A DNA stretch of 64,000 nucleotides from Betaproteobacteria bacterium (GTDB lineage: Bacteria; Pseudomonadota; Gammaproteobacteria; Burkholderiales; SG8-41), in assembly GCA_016192825.1 (NCBI GenBank), contig JACPTK010000117.1:1-64000 (forward strand), read 5' to 3'. Of the stretch, positions 43,672-51,559 are shown piece by piece (within the stretch, counting starts at the first letter, position 1; the number at the start of each line of letters is the position of its first letter). The notes under the pieces were generated by a model. That model saw only the letters and a list, made by a program, of their open reading frames with translations. It made no database searches and was not told the origin of the DNA. The position numbers and the translations under genes were made by a program.

Positions 43672-44517
43672 TTACAGCTTCCGGCCGCGGACGAGGCCGC
43701 GGTAGCTTTCCAGCCTTTGTTCGCTGATTTGGCCGCGCTGGCACGCCGCGGCGATCGCGCAGCCCGGCTCCGTCACGTGGCGGCAGTCGCGAAAGCGGCA
43801 ATGCCCCAGGTGCGGCCGGAACTCGACGAAAGCGTGCGCAAGCTCGTCCGGCTCCAGATGGTGCAGCCCGAATTCCTGCAACCCCGGCGAGTCGACGATG
43901 TGGCTCACGGCATCCAAGTGGTAGAGACGCGCGTGGGTCGTGGTATGGCGCCCCGAGTCGAGGGCGGCGGAAACTTCCGCGACCCGCACGGCGGCTTCCG
44001 GAATCAGCGCGTTGATGATGGTGGACTTGCCCATGCCGGACTGGCCTACCAGCACGCTGGTGCGGCCTTTCAGGTGGGGCAGCAGCGGCGCCAGGTCGCG
44101 CTTGGCGGATAGCGAAACCACGCGGTATCCCAGCCCCCGGTAAGGCTCGAGCGCCGCGAGCGCGGCTGCGGCCTGAGGCAGGTCGGACTTGTTGAGCGCG
44201 ATCAACGCGGACATGCCGCCGTGCTCGGCGGCGGCAAGGCAGCGATTCAGCAGATCCTCGTAGTAGGAGGGCACCGGCGCGACCACGATCACGATCTGCG
44301 TCACGTTGGCGGCGATCAGCTTCTGGCGCGCGCGGTCGGAGCGGTAGAGCAGCGTCGAGCGCGGCGCCAGCGCCTCGATCACGCCCTGGCCCGGGCCGCG
44401 CGCTGCGACGCTCACCCGGTCGCCGCACGCGAGCGCCGCGCGCCGGCCGCGCGTGACGCAATCGAGCGCGGAGGCGTCGGCCAGCTCGACGAGGAAGCGC
44501 CGGCCGTACGCGGCCAC
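43672..44517 (-). CDS. rsgA: Ribosome small-subunit-dependent GTPase A
   Basis: Circularly permuted GTPase that assists late 30S maturation. The 281-residue product has an OB-fold N-terminus (VAAYGRRFLVELADASALDCVTRG), GTPase motifs in permuted order (G4 LNKSDL, G1 VGQSGMGKSTIINAL, G2 TTTHARL, G3 DSPG) and a zinc-binding end with C-x5-C-x6-C-like HCRFRDCRHVTEPGCAI. The GTG start at 44517 follows AGGAAGG. The track ORF reads through a repeat arm upstream. Confidence 0.93.
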   Translation of the reverse strand: MAAYGRRFLVELADASALDCVTRGRRAALACGDRVSVAARGPGQGVIEALAPRSTLLYRSDRARQKLIAANVTQIVIVVAPVPSYYEDLLNRCLAAAEHGGMSALIALNKSDLPQAAAALAALEPYRGLGYRVVSLSAKRDLAPLLPHLKGRTSVLVGQSGMGKSTIINALIPEAAVRVAEVSAALDSGRHTTTHARLYHLDAVSHIVDSPGLQEFGLHHLEPDELAHAFVEFRPHLGHCRFRDCRHVTEPGCAIAAACQRGQISEQRLESYRGLVRGRKL

Positions 44518-44520
44518 GAT

Positions 44521-44577
44521 CCGGCCTTCCTGAAGGCCGGATGAGGCGTGAGTGGTGAGTGGTGAGTGGTGAGTGGA
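44521..44577. repeat. Hairpin over the rsgA ribosome-binding site plus GTGAGTG arm
   Basis: CCGGCCTTC / GAAGGCCGG with a 2-base centre (44521-44540) covers the rsgA Shine-Dalgarno AGGAAGG on the minus strand. Next is GTGAGTG x4 (44548-44577). The opposite-sense arm lies at 44965-44999, past phhB. Confidence 0.85.
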
Positions 44578-44611
44578 CTTCCTGTCGGCGCGGCGTTGCG
44601 TCACGGATGGC

Positions 44612-44953
44612 TTACAGGTCGAACAGCTTGTCGAGCTTGGCTGCACAGATAAAGTCGTTTTCGGAGAGGCCGCCGATTGCGTGGGTGACGTACTCGACGC
44701 GGCACTGGTTGTAGCCGACCGTGATGTCGGGGTGATGGTCCTCGCGATGGGAGATCCAGGCGGCGGCGTTCACGAACGCCATCGTCTGGTAGTAGTTGGT
44801 GAACCGGTAGGTCCTGGCGATCCGGCCGTTCGCGTAGTCCCAGCCGTCGAGCTGCTTGAGCAGATCCCGGATCTCCGGTTCCTGAAGCGGCGCGACGCCG
44901 CCTTCGCAGGGCTTGCACTTGCCGGAAGCGAGGTCGGAAACGGTCTTGGCCAT
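44612..44953 (-). CDS. phhB: 4a-hydroxytetrahydrobiopterin (pterin-4a-carbinolamine) dehydratase
   Basis: Recycles the pterin cofactor of aromatic amino acid hydroxylases and may have a role in molybdopterin or folate-type chemistry. The 113-residue product has SHREDHHPDITVGYNQCRVEYVTHAIGGLSENDFICAAKLD with the catalytic HxxxHHP histidines. Length is normal. It lies between the Ste24-type protease and rsgA, all leftward, each separated by GTGA-type arms. Confidence 0.92.
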   Translation of the reverse strand: MAKTVSDLASGKCKPCEGGVAPLQEPEIRDLLKQLDGWDYANGRIARTYRFTNYYQTMAFVNAAAWISHREDHHPDITVGYNQCRVEYVTHAIGGLSENDFICAAKLDKLFDL

Positions 44954-44964
44954 GCTGTTTGCTC

Positions 44965-44999
44965 CAGTCACCAGTCACCAGTCACGAGTCACGAGTCAT
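44965..44999. repeat. CAGTCAC / GAGTCAC heptamer arm
   Basis: CAGTCAC, CAGTCAC, CAGTCAC, GAGTCAC, GAGTCAT, with the stop codon of the M48 gene (44996-44998) inside its end. Inverse partner of the arm at 44548-44577, with phhB between them. Confidence 0.85.
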
Positions 45000-46234
45000 G
45001 CCTTTTGAAGTCGGGCAATCCGCGCGACTGCAGGCGGATGGGAATCGTAGAACGCCGAGTGCAGCGGGTCGGGGGTGAGCGTGGCGGCGTTGTCCCGGTA
45101 GAGCTTGATCAGCGCCGACACGAGATCGCGCGCGGAGGCGTTCCGCGCCGCGTACTGGTCGGCCTCGTACTCGTGCTTGCGCGAGTACAGCGCGCCGAGC
45201 GGCTGCAGGAGGAAGGTGAACGGCGGGACGACGAACAGGAACAGGACGAGCGCCATCGCGGGGGATGGCGAGGCGACGCCGAGGCCGGTGTAGAACCACT
45301 CCTGCGCCATGAGGAAGCTCAGCAGCCAGAAGAACCCGAAGCTGAACGCGGCGCTCCACGTCATCCGCTTCAAGACGTGCCGCAGCCGGAAGTGACCCAG
45401 CTCGTGCGCCAGCACCGCTTCCACTTCCGCGGGCGCGAGCTGCGCGAGCAGCGTGTCGAAGAAGACGATGCGCCTGGAGGCGCCAAAGCCGGTGAAATAC
45501 GCGTTGCCGTGGCTGCTCCGGCGCGAGCCGTCCATCACCATCAGCCCCTTGACCTTGAAGCCGCAGCGCGCGAGCAGTCGCTCGATGCGGTCCTTGAGCT
45601 CGGGGTTGTCCATCGGCGAGAACTTGTTGAACAGCGGCGCGATGACGGTGGGGAAGATGAAGTGCGCGACGATCCCGTACAGCACCGTCAGGCCCCAGGC
45701 GTAAAGCCACCACTGGGCGCCGAGCTCCCGGATCAGCCACAGGATCGCGGCGACCAGCGGCAGCCCCAGCACGGCGCCCACCAGCAGGCTCTTGACCAGG
45801 TCGATGAAGAACAGCCCCGGGGTCATGCGGTTGAAGCCGAAACGCTGCTCGATTGCGAACGTCCGGTAGAGGTCGAACGGAATGTCGACCAGCGTCACCA
45901 CGACCGCGACCAGCGCGACAAACAGCAGCTCGCGGGCGATGCCTTCCGCGAGCCACGCCGCGGCTGCGCCGTGCAGCAGCTGGAGCCCTCCGCCGAAGGT
46001 GAGCACGAGCACGATGACCGCGCCGGCCGCGAGGTCGACCATCGTGAAACGGGTCTTGGCGCAGGTGTAATCGGCGGCCCGCTGGTGCGCGGCCAGGTCG
46101 ACCTCCGCGGCGAAGTTCTCGGGCACGCGCCCGCGATGCGCCCGCACGTGACCGACGTGCCGCCGGGCGAGCCACAAGCGCGTCGCGGTGGCGAGCGCGA
46201 GCGCGGCGAGAAAGACGATTCCGAAGGTGTGCAT
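44996..46234 (-). CDS. M48 family (Ste24/CAAX protease-like) membrane metallopeptidase
   Basis: The 412-residue product has multiple membrane helices (first at 1-18, then about 68-88, 100-122, 150-175, 180-200) and the zinc site HELGHFRLRH with a third ligand Glu in RKHEYEADQYAA, matching Ste24-type proteases. The FNKFSPMDNPELKDRI and GFGASRRIVFFDTLL blocks are characteristic. Substrate unknown; bacteria lack CAAX prenylation, so a membrane-protein quality-control role is likely. Divergent from orn. Confidence 0.9.
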   Translation of the reverse strand: MHTFGIVFLAALALATATRLWLARRHVGHVRAHRGRVPENFAAEVDLAAHQRAADYTCAKTRFTMVDLAAGAVIVLVLTFGGGLQLLHGAAAAWLAEGIARELLFVALVAVVVTLVDIPFDLYRTFAIEQRFGFNRMTPGLFFIDLVKSLLVGAVLGLPLVAAILWLIRELGAQWWLYAWGLTVLYGIVAHFIFPTVIAPLFNKFSPMDNPELKDRIERLLARCGFKVKGLMVMDGSRRSSHGNAYFTGFGASRRIVFFDTLLAQLAPAEVEAVLAHELGHFRLRHVLKRMTWSAAFSFGFFWLLSFLMAQEWFYTGLGVASPSPAMALVLFLFVVPPFTFLLQPLGALYSRKHEYEADQYAARNASARDLVSALIKLYRDNAATLTPDPLHSAFYDSHPPAVARIARLQKA

Positions 46235-46318
46235 GGGTGGAGTATGGGCCTAACGGGGCAACGTGTTCTGTGACACAATACGAGTCCAAAAAATCCCGCC
46301 GCCACCGCAATCATAGCC

Positions 46319-46864
46319 ATGGCACAGGACACCAACAACCTCATCTGGATCGACATGGAGATGAGCGGCCTCAATCCCGACACCGACCGGGTGCTGGAGA
46401 TCGCGATCATCGTCACCGATTCGAAGCTCGAAGTCCTCGGCGAGGCGCCGGTGCTGGTCGTGCACCAGGGCGACGCGGTGCTCGCCGCGATGGACGAATG
46501 GAACAAGTCTACCCATGGCAAGTCGGGCCTCGTCGAGCGCGTCCGGGCCTCGACGCTCACCGAAGCCGACGTGGAGGCCGAGTTGATCGCGTTCCTGGCC
46601 CAGTACCTGCCGCCCAAGGCGTCGCCGATGTGCGGCAACTCGGTGCACCAGGACCGCCGCTTCCTCGCGCGTTACCTGCCCGGGCTGGAGGCGTATTTCC
46701 TCTATCGCAACCTCGACGTGAGCACCCTGAAGGAGCTGGCCAAGCGCTGGAAGCCGGAGATCATGGCGGGCCTCGTCAAGCACGGCAAGCACGAGGCGCT
46801 GGCCGACATCTACGAGTCGATCGAGGAGCTGAAGTACTACCGCGAACATTTTCTCAAGCTATGA
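46319..46864 (+). CDS. orn: Oligoribonuclease
   Basis: 3'-5' exonuclease that degrades 2-5-nt RNAs, including pGpG from cyclic di-GMP breakdown. The 181-residue product has the DEDDh residues: IDMEMSGL, the NSVHQDRRF aspartate and HEALADI. Length is normal. The stop codon lies within an inverted repeat that begins at the penultimate bases. Confidence 0.96.
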   Translation: MAQDTNNLIWIDMEMSGLNPDTDRVLEIAIIVTDSKLEVLGEAPVLVVHQGDAVLAAMDEWNKSTHGKSGLVERVRASTLTEADVEAELIAFLAQYLPPKASPMCGNSVHQDRRFLARYLPGLEAYFLYRNLDVSTLKELAKRWKPEIMAGLVKHGKHEALADIYESIEELKYYREHFLKL

Positions 46865-46917
46865 AGCGTGGCCACTGACACGCCGGACGGATCGGCCTCC
46901 GCGCGGCCACGCTTCAT
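46861..46917. repeat. Inverted repeat ATGAAGCGTGGCC, copy 1
   Basis: ATGAAGCGTGGCC (46861-46873) and its exact reverse complement (46905-46917); the orn TGA is inside the first arm. It has the same arms as 47043-47099. Confidence 0.92.
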
Positions 46918-47042
46918 TATGCAAGGCGGACGGGGTGGTTACATCGTCAGGTTTTTCTCCCGCCACTCCCCGCTTGCGCGGGGATCCCTCTCCGTCAGGA
47001 GGAGATTCATTTTGTCGGGCACTCTTAGAGAATCTTAAAGTT

Positions 47043-47099
47043 ATGAAGCGTGGCCAGTGAGGCGCTGGATGAACCGATTCCGGCGCGGCCACGCTTCAT
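47043..47099. repeat. Inverted repeat ATGAAGCGTGGCC, copy 2
   Basis: Same 13-bp arms (47043-47055 / 47087-47099), again 57 bases end to end, with a related but diverged loop. It ends at the stop of the DUF6494 gene. The 126 bases between copies hold no gene. Confidence 0.92.
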
Positions 47100-47305
47100 C
47101 ACTCCAGGCGGATTTCGCCGTCGAACTTGACGTCGAGGTTGAGCTTCCCGATGGCGAGCGTCATCGTGGCCGGGAATGCCTCGTTTCCCCTGAGCTTGCC
47201 GTCGGCGACCGCCTTCTGCACCGCCTTCTCGATGGTGAGCTGCGAATTGACGCCGACGGTCTTCAGGAACTTGCGGATGCTCATGTTCAATGTTTCGTCG
47301 TTCAT
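47099..47305 (-). CDS. DUF6494 family protein
   Basis: The 68-residue product MNDETLNMSIRKFLKTVGVNSQLTIEKAVQKAVADGKLRGNEAFPATMTLAIGKLNLDVKFDGEIRLE matches a short conserved proteobacterial family. It is a compact soluble protein. AGGAGAAGAGC precedes the ATG. Function unknown. It is missed as a separate gene in the track because it sits at the end of a long ORF. Confidence 0.85.
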   Translation of the reverse strand: MNDETLNMSIRKFLKTVGVNSQLTIEKAVQKAVADGKLRGNEAFPATMTLAIGKLNLDVKFDGEIRLE

Positions 47306-47409
47306 GCTCTTCTCCTTTGGAGATGGCTCCGAGCTGTCAGCTTTCAGCCGCCAGCCTGAATCCTTCTCGAAGCATTCTAGCCGAATGCTCGCAGCTCGCG
47401 GCTGATAGC

Positions 47410-49047
47410 TCACCGCTTCGCTTTGATGTGGTTGATCAAACCGTTGGTCGAGCTGTCGTGCGTTGAAACCGGGCCGGATGCCCCGAGCTCGGGCAGGATG
47501 CGGTCGGCGAGGCGCTTGCCGAGCTCCACGCCCCACTGGTCGAAAGCGTTCACGTCCCAGATCACCGATTGCACGAACACCTTGTGCTCGTAGAGCGCGA
47601 TCAGCGCGCCGAGCGCCCGCGCGGACAGGTCGTCGAGCAGGATCGAGGTGGTCGGCCGGCCGCCCTCGAACACGCGGTGCGGCAGCAGCCTGCGGACCTC
47701 GGCCTCCGGCAACCCCTGCTTGCGCATCGCGGCCGCCGCCTCGTCCCCGCTCATGCCGAAAGCCAGCGCTTCGGTCTGCGCCAAGAAGTTGGCGAGCAGC
47801 AGGTCGTGGTGCCCGCGCAGCCGGTGGCGGGGCCGGCAGCACGCGATGAAATCCGCCGTCACCGCCGCCGTGCCCTGGTGCAGCAGCTGGAAGTAGGCGT
47901 GCTGGCCGTCGGTGCCGGCGCTGCCCCAGGTCACCGGCGCGGTGGCGTAATCGACCGCCTCGCCGCCGCGCGACACATGCTTGCCGCAGCTCTCCATCTC
48001 GAGCTGCTGAAGGTACGCGGGCAGCAGCCGCAGCCGCTCGTCGTAGGGCACCACGGCGCGGCTCGCCACGCCGCGGAAGGTCGCGTTCCACACCTCGAGC
48101 AGGCCCAGCGCCACCGGCAGATTGCGCTCGAGCGGCGCGCCGGCGAAGTGCTCGTCCATGGCGCGCGCCCCGGCCCGCAGTTCGTCGAAGCGTTTCATGC
48201 CCGCCGCCAGCGCGATGGGCAGCCCCACCGCCGACCACAGCGAGTAGCGCCCCCCGACCCAGTCCCAGATCCGGAGCACGCGCTCCGCGGGGACGCCGAA
48301 CGCGACGGCGCGCGCGGGCTCGGCGGTGACCGCGCACAGGTGCCTCGAGGCGGCGGCCTTGCCGCCCAGCTTCGCCGCGAGCCACGCCCGCGCGGCGCGC
48401 GCATTGGCGAGCGTCTCCTGCGTGGTGAAGGTCTTGGATGCGATCACGAACAGCGTCGCGCGCGGGTCGAGCGCCGCCAGCACGGAGGAGATCGCCGCGC
48501 CGTCGACGTTGGAGACGAAGTGCAGCCGCGGCCGCGCGCCCGGAAACGGCCCGAGCGCCTCGCAGGCGAGCCGCGGGCCGAGATCGGAGCCGCCGATGCC
48601 GAGGTTGACGACGTCGGTGAGCGCGCGTCCCGTGGCGCCCTTGATGCGCCCGGTGCGCACGCCCCGCACCAGGCGGCCCATCGCGGCGAGCACGTCCTTC
48701 ACGTCGCGGGCGACGTCGCGGCCGTCGAGCACGACCGGCGCGGCGGCGCGCAACGCGGCGTGCAGCGCGGCGCGGTTCTCGGTGGCGTTGACGCGCTCGC
48801 CGGCGAACAGGCGCTTCGTCCACGATTCGAGCCCGCACTCGCGCGCGAGCGCGATGAGAAGGCGGATCGTCTCCCCGGTGAGGGCCTGCTTGGAATAATC
48901 GACGATCATGCCGTCGAAGGACAGCGAGAACTTGCGGTATCGCGCGGGGTCGCGCGCGAAAAGCTCGCGCAGGCGCACGCCGGAAACGGCGCGCTGGTGC
49001 TCGATGAGTGCCTGCCAGGAGGGCAGGGTGGAGCGGGCGGATGGCAT
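47410..49047 (-). CDS. pgi: Glucose-6-phosphate isomerase
   Basis: Interconverts glucose 6-phosphate and fructose 6-phosphate. The 545-residue product has VNLGIGGSDLGP, ASKTFTTQETLANA, WDWVGGRYSLWSAVGLPI, NLPVALGLLEVWN, GTDGQHAYFQLLHQG and WDVNAFDQWGVELGK, which cover all family signatures. The start at 49047 (MPSARSTLPSW) is preferred over the track start 15 codons earlier. Confidence 0.96.
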   Translation of the reverse strand: MPSARSTLPSWQALIEHQRAVSGVRLRELFARDPARYRKFSLSFDGMIVDYSKQALTGETIRLLIALARECGLESWTKRLFAGERVNATENRAALHAALRAAAPVVLDGRDVARDVKDVLAAMGRLVRGVRTGRIKGATGRALTDVVNLGIGGSDLGPRLACEALGPFPGARPRLHFVSNVDGAAISSVLAALDPRATLFVIASKTFTTQETLANARAARAWLAAKLGGKAAASRHLCAVTAEPARAVAFGVPAERVLRIWDWVGGRYSLWSAVGLPIALAAGMKRFDELRAGARAMDEHFAGAPLERNLPVALGLLEVWNATFRGVASRAVVPYDERLRLLPAYLQQLEMESCGKHVSRGGEAVDYATAPVTWGSAGTDGQHAYFQLLHQGTAAVTADFIACCRPRHRLRGHHDLLLANFLAQTEALAFGMSGDEAAAAMRKQGLPEAEVRRLLPHRVFEGGRPTTSILLDDLSARALGALIALYEHKVFVQSVIWDVNAFDQWGVELGKRLADRILPELGASGPVSTHDSSTNGLINHIKAKR

Positions 49048-49094
49048 CACAATCCGAGTCTTGCGGAATGGGTTCGCAGACCGATTCCGCACGG

Positions 49095-49150
49095 TACATT
49101 TCCCCTCGCCTTCCGGGAGAGGGGGAAGGGGTGAGGGTCGAGCGGCGCAA
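49095..49150. repeat. CCCTCGCCTTCCGGGAGAGG element
   Basis: Almost identical to 13905-13955 (shared CCCTCGCC...GGGAGAGGGGGAAGGGG and GTGAGGGTCGAGCGGCGC). Located upstream of pgi. Confidence 0.8.
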
Positions 49151-49254
49151 GCATTTTCGCAGAGATCGATAGTTTCCTTTGTTGTGCCCGCATTCTACCC
49201 GGTTTGAGCGCGCCGCCCGCCGCCGTTGGATAGAATGTGCCGGTCGGGGATTGC

Positions 49255-49986
49255 ATGGGTGCGATCATCAAAGCGATGGGCGGCGCGCTGCGCGACCTGC
49301 GCGAGCCGCGCGTGCTCGCCGTCGGCCTCCTGCCGCCGCTCGCGGCCGTCCTGGTGTGGGTCGCGGCGGCGTGGGCGTTCGCCGACGACTGGGCGCGCTG
49401 GGTCGCGGACGGAATCGCGACCACGTCGTGGCTGACGTGGGTGCGCGATTGGGGCCTGTCCTCCGTCCTGGTTTGGGCGAGCGGGATCGCCGCGGTCGCC
49501 GCCCTGCTGCCGGCGATGCTGATCACGGCGGTACTCGTGACCGATCTCGTTGCCATGCCGGTGATCGTGCCGCTGGTCGGGGAGCGGCATTACCCGCGCC
49601 TCGAGCGGCGCGAGGGCGGCACCGTGGCGGGCAGCGTATGGAATGCGACCACCGCGGTCGTCATCTTCGCGGTGCTGTGGCTCGTCACGTTGCCGCTGTG
49701 GCTCACCGGCATCGGCGCGCTGCTGCTGCCCCCGCTGATCTCCGCCCACTTCAACCAGCGCCTGTTCCGCTACGACGCGCTCGCCGAGCATGCGAGCGCC
49801 GCCGAGCGCGAGGCGATCGTGCGCGGATCCGGCGGCAGGCTCTACCTGCTCGGGCTGGCGCTCGCCCTGCTGTATTACGTGCCGTTCGTGAACCTGGCGG
49901 TGCCGGTGCTTTCCGGGCTCGCCTTCACGCACCTGTGCCTTGCCGAGCTGGCACGGTTGCGGCACGGCGCGAGGGATGAGGGATGA
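49255..49986 (+). CDS. EI24/CysZ-like membrane protein
   Basis: The 243-residue product has about six membrane segments (for example LAVGLLPPLAAVLVWVAAAWAF, ALLPAMLITAVLVTDLVAMPVIVP, ATTAVVIFAVLWLVTLPLWLTGIGALLLPPLI) and the family motif LISAHFNQRLFRYDALAEHAS. EI24-domain proteins include the sulfate transporter CysZ; substrate is unknown here. ATG 49255 is preferred; a GTG at 49237 is the alternative. Confidence 0.83.
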   Translation: MGAIIKAMGGALRDLREPRVLAVGLLPPLAAVLVWVAAAWAFADDWARWVADGIATTSWLTWVRDWGLSSVLVWASGIAAVAALLPAMLITAVLVTDLVAMPVIVPLVGERHYPRLERREGGTVAGSVWNATTAVVIFAVLWLVTLPLWLTGIGALLLPPLISAHFNQRLFRYDALAEHASAAEREAIVRGSGGRLYLLGLALALLYYVPFVNLAVPVLSGLAFTHLCLAELARLRHGARDEG

Positions 49987-50142
49987 CCGGTTACAGCTCA
50001 CCGGACAAACTGGACAGGGTCGGCGGGCGAGCCCATTATTGCCGCAGCTGTAAATAATGGCGGGCGCCGGAATCCGCCCGTAATGCGCGTTCGGAGGAGC
50101 AGGGCATGAGGGAGGGGCCGCCGTTTCGCGCCGCTGCGCCGG

Positions 50143-50382
50143 ATGCCCGCGGGCAAGACGGTGGTGCTGGGGCTGGTTTCGACCAGGACGCCGGCGCTCG
50201 AGAACAAGGACGAGCTGAAGCGAAGAATCGAGGCCGCGTCGAAGTACGTGCCGCTGGAAAACCTGTGCGTGAGCCCCCAGTGCGGTTTCGCGAGCAGCCA
50301 TCACGGCAATAATCTCACCGAGGACGAACAGTGGCGCAAGCTGGAGCGGGTGGTGCAACTGGCCCGTGAAGTGTGGAATTGA
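50143..50382 (+). pseudogene. C-terminal remnant of a MetE-like methyltransferase
   Basis: The 79-residue ORF (KTVVLGLVSTRTPALENKDELKRRIEAASKYVPLENLCVSPQCGFASSHHGNNLTEDEQWRKLERVVQLAREVW) corresponds to the last part of cobalamin-independent methionine synthase-like proteins, including the zinc-ligand cysteine in SPQCGFAS. The catalytic barrel upstream is absent. It lies 34 bases before the TctC gene, so a larger gene was probably deleted here. Confidence 0.7.
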
Positions 50383-50416
50383 AATCACCTGAACAGACTA
50401 CCCGGAGGAGAATTTC

Positions 50417-51439
50417 ATGAGAACGAGACTTGCAGCTGTGCTGACGATGGTCATCGCGTTCGTTTTCCTGGCCGGCGGCGCGGCGCGCGCGCAGCCTTTC
50501 TACGAAGGCAAGACCGTGCGCATCGTGGTGGGCCTTGGCGCGGGCGGCGGTTTCGACACCTATGCCCGGGTCATCGGCCGGCACCTGGGCAAGCACATCC
50601 CCGGCAATCCCACGGTCTTCGTGGACAACATGCCCGGGGCGGGCAGCATCCTCATGACCAATTACCTGTACAAGGCGTCGAAGCCCGACGGCCTCACGGT
50701 GGGGCATTTCAACGGCGCCATCATCCTTGGCCAGGTGCTGGGCCAGAAGGGGATCGAGTTCGACGCGCGGCGCTTCGAGTACCTGGGGGCCGCGGTCAAG
50801 GAAGACGTGGTCTGCGGCCTGACCAAGGCGAGCGGCATCACCAGCACGGAGCGGTGGCGGGCCGCCGGCGCGCCGGTCAAGCTGGGGGGCGTGGCACCGG
50901 GCGCAACACCGGACAACTCCGGCAAGATCCTGAAAGCCGCGCTCGGTTTCCCGGTGCAGGTGGTCTCGGGCTACAAGGGGACGTCGGCGATCCGGCTCGC
51001 GGCGGAGAGCGGCGAGCTCGCCGGCGGCTGCTGGTCCTGGGAGTCCATGCGGGCGACCTGGCGCAAGGGGCTCGAGTCGGGCGAGGTGATCCCGGTCGTG
51101 CAGATCGTGGCGAAGCCGCTGCCCGACATTCCCAACGTGCCGCTCGCGATCAGCCTGGCCAAGACCGATGACGCGCGCAAGCTGATCATCGTGGGCGTCC
51201 AGAACAGCAGCGCCTTCGCCCGTCCCTTCGCGCTGTCGCCGGGCACGCCCAAGGACCGGGTCGAGATCCTGCACAAGGCGTTCCACGCGACGCTGAAGGA
51301 CCCGGCGTTCCTCGCGGAAGCGAAGAAGGCCAGGCTTGCGGTCGATCCCATAACCGGGCAGGAGATGCGCCGGCTGGTCGCCGACGTCTTCACGCTGGAC
51401 GCCGCGACGGTCGCCAAGCTGAAGGACGCCCTCTATTGA
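50417..51439 (+). CDS. Tripartite tricarboxylate transporter substrate-binding protein (TctC/Bug)
   Basis: Periplasmic solute-binding protein for carboxylate uptake. The 340-residue product has a signal peptide (LAAVLTMVIAFVFLAGGAARA), the TctC pattern KTVRIVVGLGAGGGFDTYARVIGRHLGKHIPG...VDNMPGAGS and the RLVADVFTLDAATVAKLK end. Cargo cannot be predicted. GGAGGAG lies upstream. The TctA-TctB fusion follows after two REP hairpins. Confidence 0.9.
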   Translation: MRTRLAAVLTMVIAFVFLAGGAARAQPFYEGKTVRIVVGLGAGGGFDTYARVIGRHLGKHIPGNPTVFVDNMPGAGSILMTNYLYKASKPDGLTVGHFNGAIILGQVLGQKGIEFDARRFEYLGAAVKEDVVCGLTKASGITSTERWRAAGAPVKLGGVAPGATPDNSGKILKAALGFPVQVVSGYKGTSAIRLAAESGELAGGCWSWESMRATWRKGLESGEVIPVVQIVAKPLPDIPNVPLAISLAKTDDARKLIIVGVQNSSAFARPFALSPGTPKDRVEILHKAFHATLKDPAFLAEAKKARLAVDPITGQEMRRLVADVFTLDAATVAKLKDALY

Positions 51440-51441
51440 GA

Positions 51442-51535
51442 GATTTGTCGGTCTTGCGACCGACAAATCCCTGACCTGGGAAATCATGATGGTCTTATAT
51501 TAGGAATCTGTCGGGCGCACGCCCGACAAATTCCT
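51442..51535. repeat. Two REP hairpins between tctC and tctAB
   Basis: GATTTGTCGGTC / GACCGACAAATC (perfect 12 bp, 4-nt loop, 51442-51469) and AGGAATCTGTCGGGC / GCCCGACAAATTCCT (one mismatch, 4-nt loop, 51502-51535). They are tandem copies of the GTCGGA REP family and could act as intercistronic hairpins that set transporter stoichiometry. Confidence 0.9.
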
Positions 51536-51559
51536 GGGAGGAACTCCCTGCTCGCCGAG

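Noticed and set aside
47099-49150. 683-residue fused ORF linking DUF6494 to upstream sequence
   Set aside because: Only the last 68 codons are a real gene; the rest is the pgi shadow frame.
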